Origin: Parafrankia irregularis
GTDB lineage: Bacteria; Actinomycetota; Actinomycetes; Frankiales; Frankiaceae
DNA: 64,000 nucleotides
Direction: 5' to 3'
Assembly: GCF_001536285.1 (NCBI RefSeq)
Contig: NZ_FAOZ01000011.1
Coordinates: forward strand, 62,001-126,000
Each line of letters opens with the position of its first letter. Position 1 is the first letter of the stretch. This document shows positions 50,301 through 58,186 of this stretch, in pieces. The notes under the pieces are model-generated. The model searched no databases, was not told the DNA's origin, and saw nothing but the letters and a program-made list of their open reading frames with translations. A program made the position numbers and the translations under genes.

Positions 50301-50513
50301 GCCTGCGATCTCGCCAGCCGCACCGACGACGTCGACGGGCAGGGCACCGCCCTGCTGGCCCGCGCCGAGGTGCTCTACCGGGCCGGGCGCAAGGAGGACG
50401 CCGCGGAAAGCCTGGAGGCCGCCGCGGCGCGCTTCCTCCGCAGGGGGAACCGCGCCGCCGCGACGATGGGCCGGCGGCTGTTCGAACGCCTCAACGCGGA
50501 GCATCTCGGCTGA
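47310..50513 (+). CDS. Zinc-ribbon / class III nucleotide cyclase / AAA ATPase / TPR signalling protein
   Basis: Residues 1-25 form a CPTCG...CSECG zinc ribbon. A class III adenylyl/guanylyl cyclase domain (~35-200) has both metal Asp (Asp43 in MFVDITGST, Asp87 in KFIGDAVFAVFG) and the transition-state Asn/Arg in DPVNVASRLEEAA, so catalysis is likely. A P-loop ATPase follows (~250-600, GPAGIGKSRMV, Lys265), with LWFDDVHWAEPTLLDL as Walker B. The rest (~620-1067) is helical, TPR-like. This cyclase-AAA-TPR layout is common in actinobacteria. ATG 47310 was chosen because it starts the zinc ribbon. Confidence 0.93.
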   Translation: MALCPTCGEQGNPDRARFCSECGNPLPVAGSGARKIVTIMFVDITGSTDMGEKIDSEQLQQVMWRFFTTVREVIYAHGGSVEKFIGDAVFAVFGIPVLHEDDALRAVRAALDIRTAMEELNAEFHRDLGLRLRVRIGINTGEVTVAGGGATGDPVNVASRLEEAAPPDEIFIGDSTYRFVRHSVTVNPVGPLVVQGKREPVRAHRLIGLRNPTAGPGLREPVQGFAAPVIGRNRERRRIQDAFEAVVEERTCHLFTVLGPAGIGKSRMVGEFCQSITGRATVLSGRCLSYGEGIAYWPLMEMVRQATGMSADESAPDGRLRLKRLLAGVPQAAEVVDALAPLVGLGGAELGTQESFWAVRTFFQALAEQRPLVLWFDDVHWAEPTLLDLIEHVADWSRDAPILLLCLSRPELLEDRRQWGGGKLNATSMLLAPLTEDRCHRLIRTLMGSDDLDPALVSRITTSAAGNPLFVEQMVAALVDDGLLRREGNRWIAAGNLRGVTVPPTISALLAARLDRLDPPERQVLERAAVVGERFYLDAVVELSEPAERPYVLDHCLSLVRKELVHPDRSDLPGVEAYRFLHVLLRDCAYQTTSKRQRADLHQRFAGWLQARMVGGPGEHDELVGYHLEQAYRYRVELGQRDSEMVELGRSAATCLIEAADRVRQGDETGAAQLLKRAITLLPETDPLRLRAEIDLGWALYSFGRLSDAERILRQVSERARRAGEDGLRAHARLAHLRVLFATDPEGLVASTLTEATAALASFVRDGDDVGAALACRSQSAAYGAAGQFAAAEKALENAVRHAEESGVPRAAHSLRRELVLLLSLVPSPVPFSIVKATAMLEAAGDDRGLRRAVLAQLALLNAMSGDMEAARTHLKDADELIGDIRGARTDPFHSGFVVARVALLADEPEIAERELRRSCRQLSRMGERAHLATRAALLADVLVRLGKLEEATKYVNRCRDAAAGDQLPAQAGWCSVHARLLAISGRDAEALRFADTACDLASRTDDVDGQGTALLARAEVLYRAGRKEDAAESLEAAAARFLRRGNRAAATMGRRLFERLNAEHLG

Positions 50514-50548
50514 ACAGCACCTGCACCTCGGCTGGCCCAGCACCTCGG

Positions 50549-51493
50549 CTAGGTCTTCTCCGGCCGGGGCAGCGGGTTGAGCCGGGCGGTGCCGTAGGTG
50601 AAGCCGGCCAGATCGATCGTCTGAGGTTCGGTCGGCGCGAACGCCGACCCACCGTCGCCGAAGGCCGCCTGCAGGAGGAAACCACCGATCCGCAGATCGT
50701 TCGAGATCCGCGGGTTGAACTTCTCCTTGTGGGCCAGCGCACCGTCCAGCCAGATCAGGATCACCCCGTCGGCGAAGCCCTCGAAGTTGAGCTTCACCCC
50801 CTGTTCGACGCACACCCACCGGCCGGTCGGCCAGTACCAGGAGGCTTTCCCGATCACGTTCAACGGATGGTCCGGGCGAGCGGTGTTCGCGTAGACCAGG
50901 CCCGCGCCGCCCTCCCGCCAGGCGAATCTCGTCGCCAGCCCGCTGCGCAGGGTCTCGGTACGCTCACGGTTCTTCACGATGGTGCCGAAGAATCCGGGCA
51001 GCCGGCCGCCCTTGCCGAAGTCGAACGCCTCCGGAAACCGGAGGTAGTAGCGCAGGTACAGCTCGTACGGCGACCGCAGCGTGTGGTCGACGAACAGCTG
51101 CGTCCCGCCGTAGGTCGTCCCGTCGCGGTAGATCCGCCGGTCCTCCGGGTTCGCGGCGTCCACTGGGAGCGAGACACGCAGAAACGACGGAAAGCGGGGG
51201 TCGTCCGAGCGCATGATCTCGGCCCGGTCCAGCCCGAAGGTCATCCGGTTGGTGGGGACCAGCGCCTTGCCGAAGAACTCACGCGACGCCGCTGGATCGG
51301 CGAGGGTCCGCCCGCGTGCCGCCACGGGTGCCGCGGTCGCGGCCGGGCTCGCGGTGGCGTCGGGCGGAAGCACCTCACTCGCCGGGTCGAAGCGTCGATC
51401 GGCCGGGAGGATCCCGCATCCGGCGGCCGCCGCCAGGGCCAGTGAGCCGACGGTCGAGGCGAGCAGCGCCCGCCTCGACCCGCCGCTGCTCAT
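50549..51493 (-). CDS. PL14-like polysaccharide lyase lipoprotein
   Basis: A twin-Arg start (GGSRRALLASTVGSLALAAAAGCG) ends in a lipobox Cys, so the enzyme is exported and lipid-anchored. The ~220-residue domain has the PL14/alginate-lyase-like beta-jelly-roll style: ELYLRYYLRFPEAFDFGKGGRLPGFFG, ATRFAWREGGAGLVYAN, GRWVCVEQGVKLNFEGFADGVILIWLDGALAHK. The pattern of Tyr, Arg, His, Lys and Trp fits a uronate-binding cleft. Such lyases split acidic polysaccharides or free blocked nascent chains. It overlaps the upstream UDP-sugar dehydrogenase gene by 4 bp (ATGA), tying it to polysaccharide synthesis. Confidence 0.8.
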   Translation of the reverse strand: MSSGGSRRALLASTVGSLALAAAAGCGILPADRRFDPASEVLPPDATASPAATAAPVAARGRTLADPAASREFFGKALVPTNRMTFGLDRAEIMRSDDPRFPSFLRVSLPVDAANPEDRRIYRDGTTYGGTQLFVDHTLRSPYELYLRYYLRFPEAFDFGKGGRLPGFFGTIVKNRERTETLRSGLATRFAWREGGAGLVYANTARPDHPLNVIGKASWYWPTGRWVCVEQGVKLNFEGFADGVILIWLDGALAHKEKFNPRISNDLRIGGFLLQAAFGDGGSAFAPTEPQTIDLAGFTYGTARLNPLPRPEKT

Positions 51494-52902
51494 ACGTTCG
51501 GACGGCCGAGCGCGTGGTAGATCCAGCCCGCGTCACGCCACCGCTGCGGGTCGAGGGTGTTACGGCCATCGATGATCACCGGCCGGCGCACGAGCGAGGT
51601 GAGCAGTGACGGCTCGATCTCCCGGAAGTCCGCCCACTCGGTCAGGTGCAGGACGATGTCGGCGTCGGCGACGGCCTCCGAGACCCCGGCGGCGTAACGC
51701 AGGTCGGGGAACTTGCGGGCGGCGTTCACCATGGCGGCCGGGTCGTAGACCGTCACCCGGGCACCGGAGCGACGCAGCGTGTCGGCCACGTCGAGCGCGG
51801 GCGAGTCGCGGATGTCGTCGCTGTTGGGCTTGAACGCGGCGCCGAGCACGGCGACCCGCCGCCCGGCCGCGCCACCACCGAGCAGATGGATGGCGAGCTC
51901 CACCGTCCGCGTGCGGCGACGCAGGTTGACGGTGTCGACCTCGTCCAGGAAGCGCAGCGCGTCACCGGCGCCGATCTCCGCCGCCCGGGCCTGGAACGCG
52001 CGGATGTCCTTGGGCAGGCAGCCGCCACCGAAGCCGAGGCCGGCCCCGAGGAAACGCCCGCCGATCCGGGTGTCGTACGACAGGGCCGAGGCGAGGGTCT
52101 TCACATCGGCACCGGCGACCTCGCAGACCTCGGACATCGCGTTGATGAAGGAGATCTTCGTGGCGAGGAAGGCGTTCGCGGCGACCTTCACCAGCTCCGC
52201 CGTGGCGAAGTCGGCGACGACGGCAGGCGTGCCCGAGGCCAGCGCGGTGGCGTAGACCGCCCGCAGCGTGGCCTCCACCCGCTCCCGGCGCCCGGTCTGG
52301 ACCCCGAGGTCGGTGCGGTCCGCGACGCCGTACCACTCGTCGTCGGCGGGCAGGCCGAAGACCAGGCGGTCCGGGCGCAGCGTGTCCTCGACCGCGAAAC
52401 CCTCCCGCAGGAACTCCGGGTTCCACGCGAGATCGACCTCGGGGGCCTCACGGGCCAGCCAGCCGGCGAGGCGCACCGCCGTGCCGGCCGGGACCGTCGA
52501 CTTGCCCACCAGCAGGGAGCCGGCCTTCGGCCCGGCGGCGAGCAGCGCCTCGACCGCACCGTCCACGTAGGTCATGTCGGCGGCGCCCGAGTCCGGCCGC
52601 TGCGGGGTGCCCACGCACAGGAAGTGCACGTCGGCGTCGGCCGCGTCGGCGAACGACGTGGTGAACGCCAGCCGGCCGGTCTCCAGGTTCTTGCGCAGCA
52701 GCGCTTCCAGGCCGGGCTCGAAGAAGGGCACCTCGCCTTCGGACAGCCGGCGTGCCTTGTCGGGGTCGACGTCGACCCCGACGACGTCGAAACCGAGCTC
52801 GCTCATGCAGATCGCGTGCGTGGCACCCAGATACCCGGTGCCAATGACGCTGATCCGAAGTGGTGCAGTCACCGGCTCGGTGCCCGCCGTATCGGTCCCC
52901 AT
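51490..52902 (-). CDS. UDP-glucose/GDP-mannose-type sugar dehydrogenase
   Basis: NAD binding is shown by ISVIGTGYLGATHAICMSELGFDVVGVD. The catalytic Cys295 is in GFGGGCLPKDIRAF, with AEVDLAWNPEFLREGFA and LGAAFKPNSDDIRDSP as further family blocks. At 470 residues it fits UDP-glucose 6-dehydrogenase, which makes UDP-glucuronate from UDP-glucose with two NAD. GDP-mannose dehydrogenase (AlgD-like) is a close alternative, and the sequence alone does not decide. It provides the acidic sugar for the nearby GT2 synthase. ATG 52902 has AGGTGGGGGGAA upstream. Confidence 0.92.
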   Translation of the reverse strand: MGTDTAGTEPVTAPLRISVIGTGYLGATHAICMSELGFDVVGVDVDPDKARRLSEGEVPFFEPGLEALLRKNLETGRLAFTTSFADAADADVHFLCVGTPQRPDSGAADMTYVDGAVEALLAAGPKAGSLLVGKSTVPAGTAVRLAGWLAREAPEVDLAWNPEFLREGFAVEDTLRPDRLVFGLPADDEWYGVADRTDLGVQTGRRERVEATLRAVYATALASGTPAVVADFATAELVKVAANAFLATKISFINAMSEVCEVAGADVKTLASALSYDTRIGGRFLGAGLGFGGGCLPKDIRAFQARAAEIGAGDALRFLDEVDTVNLRRRTRTVELAIHLLGGGAAGRRVAVLGAAFKPNSDDIRDSPALDVADTLRRSGARVTVYDPAAMVNAARKFPDLRYAAGVSEAVADADIVLHLTEWADFREIEPSLLTSLVRRPVIIDGRNTLDPQRWRDAGWIYHALGRPNV

Positions 52903-53284
52903 GGTGTTCCCCCCACCTAGCTTCTGCCGTCAGGCCGCGGAGCGCATTGTGACTCGTCCACGTTTCGTTGGGGTGAGCGGGGTACCGGAGAGAAGGGCGC
53001 GCCCCGACCCGCGACTAGTCAACTACCAACAGTAGTAGTTGGGTACGTCCGGGTTACAAATGAGTGACACCCATTCAGGAAGGTTGTGGCTACTGCTACC
53101 GTCCTGCCTGCCGTCGCGTTGCTTCAGGTCAAGGTATTGACAACGCCACCCGCAAAGGGAAGCGGCGGGTTGCAGGGGGTAACCCAAGGGCTGGCGCGCC
53201 CGACGGTTCACGCACACTCTCCAGCTCCTCGCCGACGAACTCTGTGATCTCGGTTACCCACGCTCGGGGGGAGCGGAATTTCGC
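52903..53284. other. 380-bp divergent control region with hairpins and a structured leader
   Basis: The gap between the dehydrogenase and the GT2 synthase has an inverted repeat CAACTAC/GTAGTTG (53020-53026, 53035-53041), a TTGACA at 53137-53142, and two hairpins that share bases. In the first, ACCCGC (53148-53153) pairs with GCGGGT (53165-53170). In the second, GGGTT (53167-53171) pairs with AACCC (53181-53185). These exclude each other, which hints at a switching leader for the synthase gene. It does not match any riboswitch I know. Confidence 0.45.
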
Positions 53285-54559
53285 ATGGAGTGGCTCGGCG
53301 ATGCGGTGCAGTTCATCCGCGATCATCGCTCTCTGGTACCGCTCGGAATCGCCGGTGTCGTGTCCTGGGTGGTCTGGCTCACACGCCGGATACTCTCGAC
53401 CAGATACCGACCTATACGAAATAATTTCCGGACGACGACGTCCGTTGTGGTTCCTTCCTTCCGGGAGGATCCGGACGTCCTGATGCGATGCCTGGAAACG
53501 TGGCTCGCCCAGGAGCCGAACGAGATCATCATCATCCCCGACATCGAGGACGCGGAGCTCATCGCCCGGCTCGCGATGCGCGCCGATCCGACCGTTCGGG
53601 TGATCCCCTTCGTCCACGAGGGCAAGCGGTCCGCGCTCGGCGTCGGCCTGTCCGCGGCGACGATGGACATCGTCGTCCTCTGCGACTCCGACACCGCGTG
53701 GGAGCCCGGGCTCCTCGCCGCGGTCCAGATGCCCTTCATCGATCCGCAGGTCGGCGGAGTGGGCACCCGGCAGAACGTCTACGAGCCACGCAGCAGCGTC
53801 TGGCGACGGGTCGCGAACTGGCTGGTCGACATCCGCTACCTGGACTACGTGCCCGCCCAGGGACGGGTCGGCGCCGTCGCCTGCCTTTCCGGGCGCACCG
53901 CGGCCTACCGGCGTTCCGCGATCCTGCCGGTGCTGCACAACCTGGAGCACGAGTTCTTCCTCGGCCGGCGGTGTATCGCCGGCGACGACGGCCGGCTCAC
54001 CTGGCTGGTGCTCGCGTCCGGCTACAAGACGATGCACCAGCACACAGCCCATGCGATGTCGATGTTCCCCGACAACCTCCGGGCCTTCATCAAGCAGCGG
54101 GTGCGCTGGAGCCGGAACTCCTACCGCACCTACCTCACCGCCATCTACAAGGGATGGCTGTGGCGGCAGCCGCTGGTCACCCAGGTCAGTGTGCTGCAGA
54201 TCGTCCTCACGCCCGTGACGATGGGCGTCGCGATGACCTACTTCGTGCTGTGGATGTTCCGGCCCGAGGCCAACGCACCCATCATCGCGATCTGCTGGCT
54301 GCTGCTCGGCCGTCTCATCCGCGGGCTCTCACACCTGCGGGAGCACCCGCGCGACATCTTCATCCTCCCGCTGACCGTGCTGATGATCATTGTGATCGCT
54401 CTGCCGATCAAGACCTGGGCCTTCGTGTCAATGAACAAGCAGGGCTGGCTTACTCGCAGATCCGACCTCATCGGCGGGGAGGGGCAGACCGACGCCTCGA
54501 CCCGCACCGGAGCCGCGGCACGCCCGGCGGCCGCTCCGGCAGCGGGCGGTGCCCTGTGA
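53285..54559 (+). CDS. Processive GT2 polysaccharide synthase (hyaluronan/Alg8-like)
   Basis: An N-terminal helix (LVPLGIAGVVSWVVWLTRRI) leads to the GT-A domain: TTSVVVPSFREDPDVLMRC, Asp134/Asp136 in VVLCDSDTAWEPG, GDD (233-235) and the Q-x-x-R-W motif QRVRW (271-275). Three to four C-terminal helices (VLQIVLTPVTMGVAMTYFVLW and later) complete it. These are the hallmarks of processive synthases that polymerise and extrude polysaccharide, such as HasA, NodC and Alg8. No PilZ domain is fused. ATG 53285 has a G-rich Shine-Dalgarno. It overlaps the beta-helix gene, so it is likely the lead gene of an EPS operon. Confidence 0.92.
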   Translation: MEWLGDAVQFIRDHRSLVPLGIAGVVSWVVWLTRRILSTRYRPIRNNFRTTTSVVVPSFREDPDVLMRCLETWLAQEPNEIIIIPDIEDAELIARLAMRADPTVRVIPFVHEGKRSALGVGLSAATMDIVVLCDSDTAWEPGLLAAVQMPFIDPQVGGVGTRQNVYEPRSSVWRRVANWLVDIRYLDYVPAQGRVGAVACLSGRTAAYRRSAILPVLHNLEHEFFLGRRCIAGDDGRLTWLVLASGYKTMHQHTAHAMSMFPDNLRAFIKQRVRWSRNSYRTYLTAIYKGWLWRQPLVTQVSVLQIVLTPVTMGVAMTYFVLWMFRPEANAPIIAICWLLLGRLIRGLSHLREHPRDIFILPLTVLMIIVIALPIKTWAFVSMNKQGWLTRRSDLIGGEGQTDASTRTGAAARPAAAPAAGGAL

Positions 54560-56406
54560 GGGCCGCCGTCTCCCTCGTCTTCGCCGTCCTCGCCGTCGTC
54601 ACCGGCGCGATCCTGCTGCCGGCGGCGCCCGCCCAGGCGTCACCCGTGGCGCCCCTGCCGCCGGTCAGCTCCGCGGACGCGAAGAAGCAGTCCGAGCTGG
54701 TCGACGCGGAGGACATCCGGCTGCGGTCCATGTTCGCGCGGTTCGGCGTGCTCACCGAGCCGACGCTGGTCGAGACCACCGGCAGCCTGCCCACGCTGCT
54801 GTTGCCTGCGCGCAAGGAGCCCTACAGCGCGGAGGACGTCATCGCGGCCGGCGGCGGGCGGCACGAGGTGGACGGAGCAGTGATGTTCACCACCCACGTG
54901 CTGGTCGGCCCGCAGGCCAGGCTCGTGATCGACGCCAGCGTGCGCACCCTGCGGCTGGCCAGCGGGGCGTCCGGATTCGCCTCCGTCGCGGCCTGGCGCG
55001 GGGGGCTGGAGTTCGCCGGCGCCTCACCGCAGGACCCGCTCACGATCATCGGCTGGGACGTCCAGAACCTTGAGCCGGACTCCCTCACCAACGATGGGCG
55101 GGCCTACGTGCGCACCATGGGCGGTGAGCTGATCGTGCGCAACACCAGTGCCAACCACCTGGGCTTCTGGAACGGCCGGACCGGTGGGATCGCCTGGACC
55201 GGAAGCAAGGGCGAGCCGAGCACCGGCGGCGCGGCCAACTCGACCTTCAGCGACAACATCTACGGTGCCTACATCTCGGGCAGCGAGGGCATCCAGATGG
55301 TCGGCGTGCGGCTGGTCGACAACGAGCGCTCCGGCCTGGCCGTCCACCGGGACGCCATCACCACCCTGGTGTCCGGGGTCACGTCGTCGCGCAACCACGG
55401 CGACGGCATGACCATCGACCGGGCGTCCTCCTCCCGGGTCATGCGCAGCACGGTGACCGACAACAGCGGTGACGGCATCTCCCTGGATGGCCGTGGCCTC
55501 GGCGTGGTCGCCACGGCGACCGGTGTGACGGTCAACCAGATCAAGGACACCCTCATCGAGGAGAACACCATCTCCGGCAACGGCCGGTACGGGATCCGGG
55601 TCGTCGGCGGTGAGAACACCATCGTCCGGAAGAACAAGATCAGCGGAGGGCAGCTCGGCATCCTGGTCAAGAGCGGCGCCAACGGAACCCAGGTCACCGC
55701 CAACTCGATCAACGGCGCCACGGAGGCCGGCATCCAGATCGGCCCGGACGCGCGCCGCACCGCGATCACCGAGAACTCGATGGCCGACGGCCGGCTGGGC
55801 GTCATCACCCAGGACGCCACGACGACCATCATCAGCCGCAACCTGGTACGCGGGGCCACCGACTTCGCGATCACCGTCCGCGGGTTGGCGGACGACTCGG
55901 TCATCCAGTGGAACAACCTGGGCGGTGAGGGCTGGCGTGCGGTCGACACCCGGCAGTCCACCGGGATAGATGGGCACGACGTCCACAACAACGACACGCA
56001 GGCCTGGGTGGAACGTGAGCCGCAGCACTGGTACACGCTGATCCGCCGGCACCCGGCGCTCCTGGTGTGGGGTGCCGTGGCGCTGTTCCCGATCGCCGGC
56101 GCCTGGACCCGCCACCGGGCCCGCCGCCGGCCGCCAAGCCATCCGTACCCGGAGTCGGAGCTGCTGGTCCGGCGGCTGACCGGCGGCACGATGCGCCCCG
56201 CCCCCGCCTTCTCCGGCATCCCCGGGCAGCGCGATGCCTCGTTCGACCTGTTCGGCACCGCCGAGCCGGCGGATGATGTCACCGGCCACGCCGGGCAGCC
56301 GGGAACCGGACAGCCGGAGACCAGACAACTGGAGACCGTCGGTCCGCCGAGCGACGACCCGCACAAGCTTCGCAGCCAACGGTCCGAGGGAGAGTCCAGC
56401 GCGTGA
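54556..56406 (+). CDS. Membrane-anchored parallel beta-helix protein (AlgG-type epimerase-like)
   Basis: A signal peptide ends PAQAS. From ~150 to ~480 the chain is a right-handed parallel beta-helix with NTF/NTI/NRISG-like turns (LVRNTSANHLGFWNG, EENTISGNGRYGIRVVGGENTIVRKNKISGGQLGILV). A TM helix follows (HPALLVWGAVALFPIAGAWTRHR, ~500-522) with a Pro/Gln-rich tail. The layout mirrors AlgG/AlgE-type C5-epimerases of alginate systems, which act on the growing acidic polymer outside the membrane, but a lyase is possible. GTG 54556 overlaps the synthase stop. Confidence 0.85.
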   Translation: MRAAVSLVFAVLAVVTGAILLPAAPAQASPVAPLPPVSSADAKKQSELVDAEDIRLRSMFARFGVLTEPTLVETTGSLPTLLLPARKEPYSAEDVIAAGGGRHEVDGAVMFTTHVLVGPQARLVIDASVRTLRLASGASGFASVAAWRGGLEFAGASPQDPLTIIGWDVQNLEPDSLTNDGRAYVRTMGGELIVRNTSANHLGFWNGRTGGIAWTGSKGEPSTGGAANSTFSDNIYGAYISGSEGIQMVGVRLVDNERSGLAVHRDAITTLVSGVTSSRNHGDGMTIDRASSSRVMRSTVTDNSGDGISLDGRGLGVVATATGVTVNQIKDTLIEENTISGNGRYGIRVVGGENTIVRKNKISGGQLGILVKSGANGTQVTANSINGATEAGIQIGPDARRTAITENSMADGRLGVITQDATTTIISRNLVRGATDFAITVRGLADDSVIQWNNLGGEGWRAVDTRQSTGIDGHDVHNNDTQAWVEREPQHWYTLIRRHPALLVWGAVALFPIAGAWTRHRARRRPPSHPYPESELLVRRLTGGTMRPAPAFSGIPGQRDASFDLFGTAEPADDVTGHAGQPGTGQPETRQLETVGPPSDDPHKLRSQRSEGESSA

Positions 56407-57569
56407 TGAGCCGTCGCCCGGTCCGTTCGCACCGCCGTCGGCGGACCATGAGCATGGCCGCGACCAGCATTCTCGCCGGAGTCGCGGTCGCGGTGACCTC
56501 CTGCGGGTCGGAGAACGGGTCGAGCCCCGCCCCGGATAAAGAGGCACCGGGATCGACCGCTCGTCCGCGAGTCGACCCCTCAGACACCGCCACGGCGTGG
56601 GCCAGCCCCGGCCCGGACCCGTTCGCGACGGCCACCGCCTCGTCGGCCGCCGCCGGCGGCATCACCTGCCCGGCCGGTGGCACCACCGTCAGTGACGCGG
56701 GCGACCTGCGCAGTGCGCTGGCCACGGCGAAACCGGGCACCGTCATCCGGATCGCCGACGGCGTCTACAAGGGGAAGTTCAAGCTCACCGCGACAGGCAC
56801 CGAAGCCGCGCCGATCTGGCTGTGCGGCTCGAAGGACGCGATCCTCGACGGCACCGAGGACGACGACCAGGTGAACTACGTCCTGCACCTGGACGGCGCA
56901 TCCTGGGTCCGGGTGGTCGGCTTCACTGTGCGCAACGGGCAGAAGGGAGTGATCGGGGACCGTCTCCAGCATTCGATCATCGCCCAGCTCCGGGTCAACA
57001 CCATCGGCGACGAGGCGATCCATCTGCGGACCGCAAGCTCCGACAACACGGTCGTCGGCAACGTCATCCGGGACACCGGAAACCGGCGGGAGAAGTTCGG
57101 CGAGGGCGTCTACATCGGCAGCGCCGAGAGCAACTGGTGCACCTATACGGACTGTGAGCCCGACCGCAGCGACCGCAACTCCGTCATCGGCAACGACATC
57201 GCCGGTACGACCTCCGAGAACATCGATATCAAGGAGGGCACGACCGGAGGTGTGGTCCGCGGGAACACCCTCTCCTCGGACGCTCTGGTCGAGGCCGACT
57301 CCTGGATCGACGTGAAGGGCAACGGCTGGCTCGTCGAGGACAACATCGGGACGGGTGGCGGAACCCTGGAGGACGGAATCCAGACCCACGTCATCAAAAA
57401 GGACTGGGGGCGGCAGAACACCATCCGCCGTAACACGCTGACTGTTAACGCAAAGGGCTTCGGCGTTTACATCCACGACGGCGACAAGACCCAGAACATC
57501 GTGGGATGTGACAACCAGGTCACCGGTGCGCAGTCCGGGCCGTCGAACATCGACTGCACGGACAGCTGA
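56406..57569 (+). CDS. Secreted beta-helix lipoprotein (PL6/PL9-like polysaccharide-active)
   Basis: After a lipobox (VAVTSCGS) and an Ala/Pro/Thr linker, a parallel beta-helix begins at ITCPAGGTTVSDAGDLRSALATAKPGTVIRIADGVYKGKFKLTATGTEAAPIWLCG. That opening is characteristic of PL6/PL9/chondroitinase-like and related beta-helix lipoproteins. Turns with N-[ST] ladder follow (NTVVGNVIRDTGN, TTGGVVRGNTLSSDA, NTIRRNTLTVNAKG). It is an extracellular enzyme or binding protein for the same polymer. ATG 56406 is used; GTG 56403 overlaps the previous stop. Confidence 0.82.
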   Translation: MSRRPVRSHRRRRTMSMAATSILAGVAVAVTSCGSENGSSPAPDKEAPGSTARPRVDPSDTATAWASPGPDPFATATASSAAAGGITCPAGGTTVSDAGDLRSALATAKPGTVIRIADGVYKGKFKLTATGTEAAPIWLCGSKDAILDGTEDDDQVNYVLHLDGASWVRVVGFTVRNGQKGVIGDRLQHSIIAQLRVNTIGDEAIHLRTASSDNTVVGNVIRDTGNRREKFGEGVYIGSAESNWCTYTDCEPDRSDRNSVIGNDIAGTTSENIDIKEGTTGGVVRGNTLSSDALVEADSWIDVKGNGWLVEDNIGTGGGTLEDGIQTHVIKKDWGRQNTIRRNTLTVNAKGFGVYIHDGDKTQNIVGCDNQVTGAQSGPSNIDCTDS

Positions 57570-57599
57570 CGCCGGCTCGGGTCAGGGCAGGTGTGCGCT

Positions 57600-57633
57600 T
57601 CAGGGGACCATGGCGCTCAGGGGACCATGGCGC
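57600..57633. repeat. Tandem repeat, 2 x 17 bp, at a convergent gene end
   Basis: TCAGGGGACCATGGCGC occurs twice (57600-57616 and 57617-57633), carrying the stop of the minus-strand gene in its second copy. It looks like a recent duplication; no terminator is obvious. Confidence 0.7.
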
Positions 57634-57892
57634 GTAGCCGTACCTGCTCCTGCAGCCAGTACAGCTCCTGCGCCCACAGGCGCAGTCGGGCCACCGCCGC
57701 CAGCTGCGCCGCCAGCGCCCGGGCGACCTCGGGCCGGGTGAGATTCTGCAACGACTCGGGCGGCCATCGCCAGTCGGCGCCATCATGAGCCGCGCGCCGG
57801 TAGGCAGCCCCGAGCAGGGCGACCTCGGCCAGCGCGAAGTCGACCTGCTCGGTCACCATCGCGAGGCGGGCACGCAGGTCCTCGGTGCTGAT
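57617..57892 (-). CDS. Small conserved protein with a possible AUC start codon
   Basis: Reading from ATC 57892 gives ISTEDLRARLAMVTEQVDFALAEVALLGAAYRRAAHDGADWRWPPESLQ, an amphipathic helical protein rich in Ala/Leu/Arg. ATG 57859 is the conventional alternative (80 residues). A strong GGGAGG at 57899-57904 sits 6 nt before ATC, with no ATG, GTG or TTG in frame near that site. I do not recognise the family. The unit lies alone after the EPS gene set. Confidence 0.6.
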   Translation of the reverse strand: MSTEDLRARLAMVTEQVDFALAEVALLGAAYRRAAHDGADWRWPPESLQNLTRPEVARALAAQLAAVARLRLWAQELYWLQEQVRLRAMVP

Positions 57893-58186
57893 GGGAAACC
57901 TCCCTACCGTCGACCGCCCTGGGAGATCAGGGGATCAGGAGTTCGGCGGGGCCTAAATCATCATGGGCCGCCGGACATCCTCTCCGGAATCGTACGAGCA
58001 TTCGGGTGGCGCGCACAGCACGGGATTGCCCACACTTCGGCGAGCCGGCACCGGGTGGGTGATTACCCGACGGGGGTGAGCGAGGGGCCCGGGCCGGTGA
58101 GTATGTGAGGTGACCTCCAGGTCGGGTAAGCGGACCTGCGGGGGCCAAACCGGCACCCTTCCAGCCCGATCACCAGGGGGGGACCG

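Noticed and set aside
52903-53284. c-di-GMP-I riboswitch before the EPS synthase
   Set aside because: Only a CGCAAAG-like piece is present; the paired stems and receptor of the class are missing.
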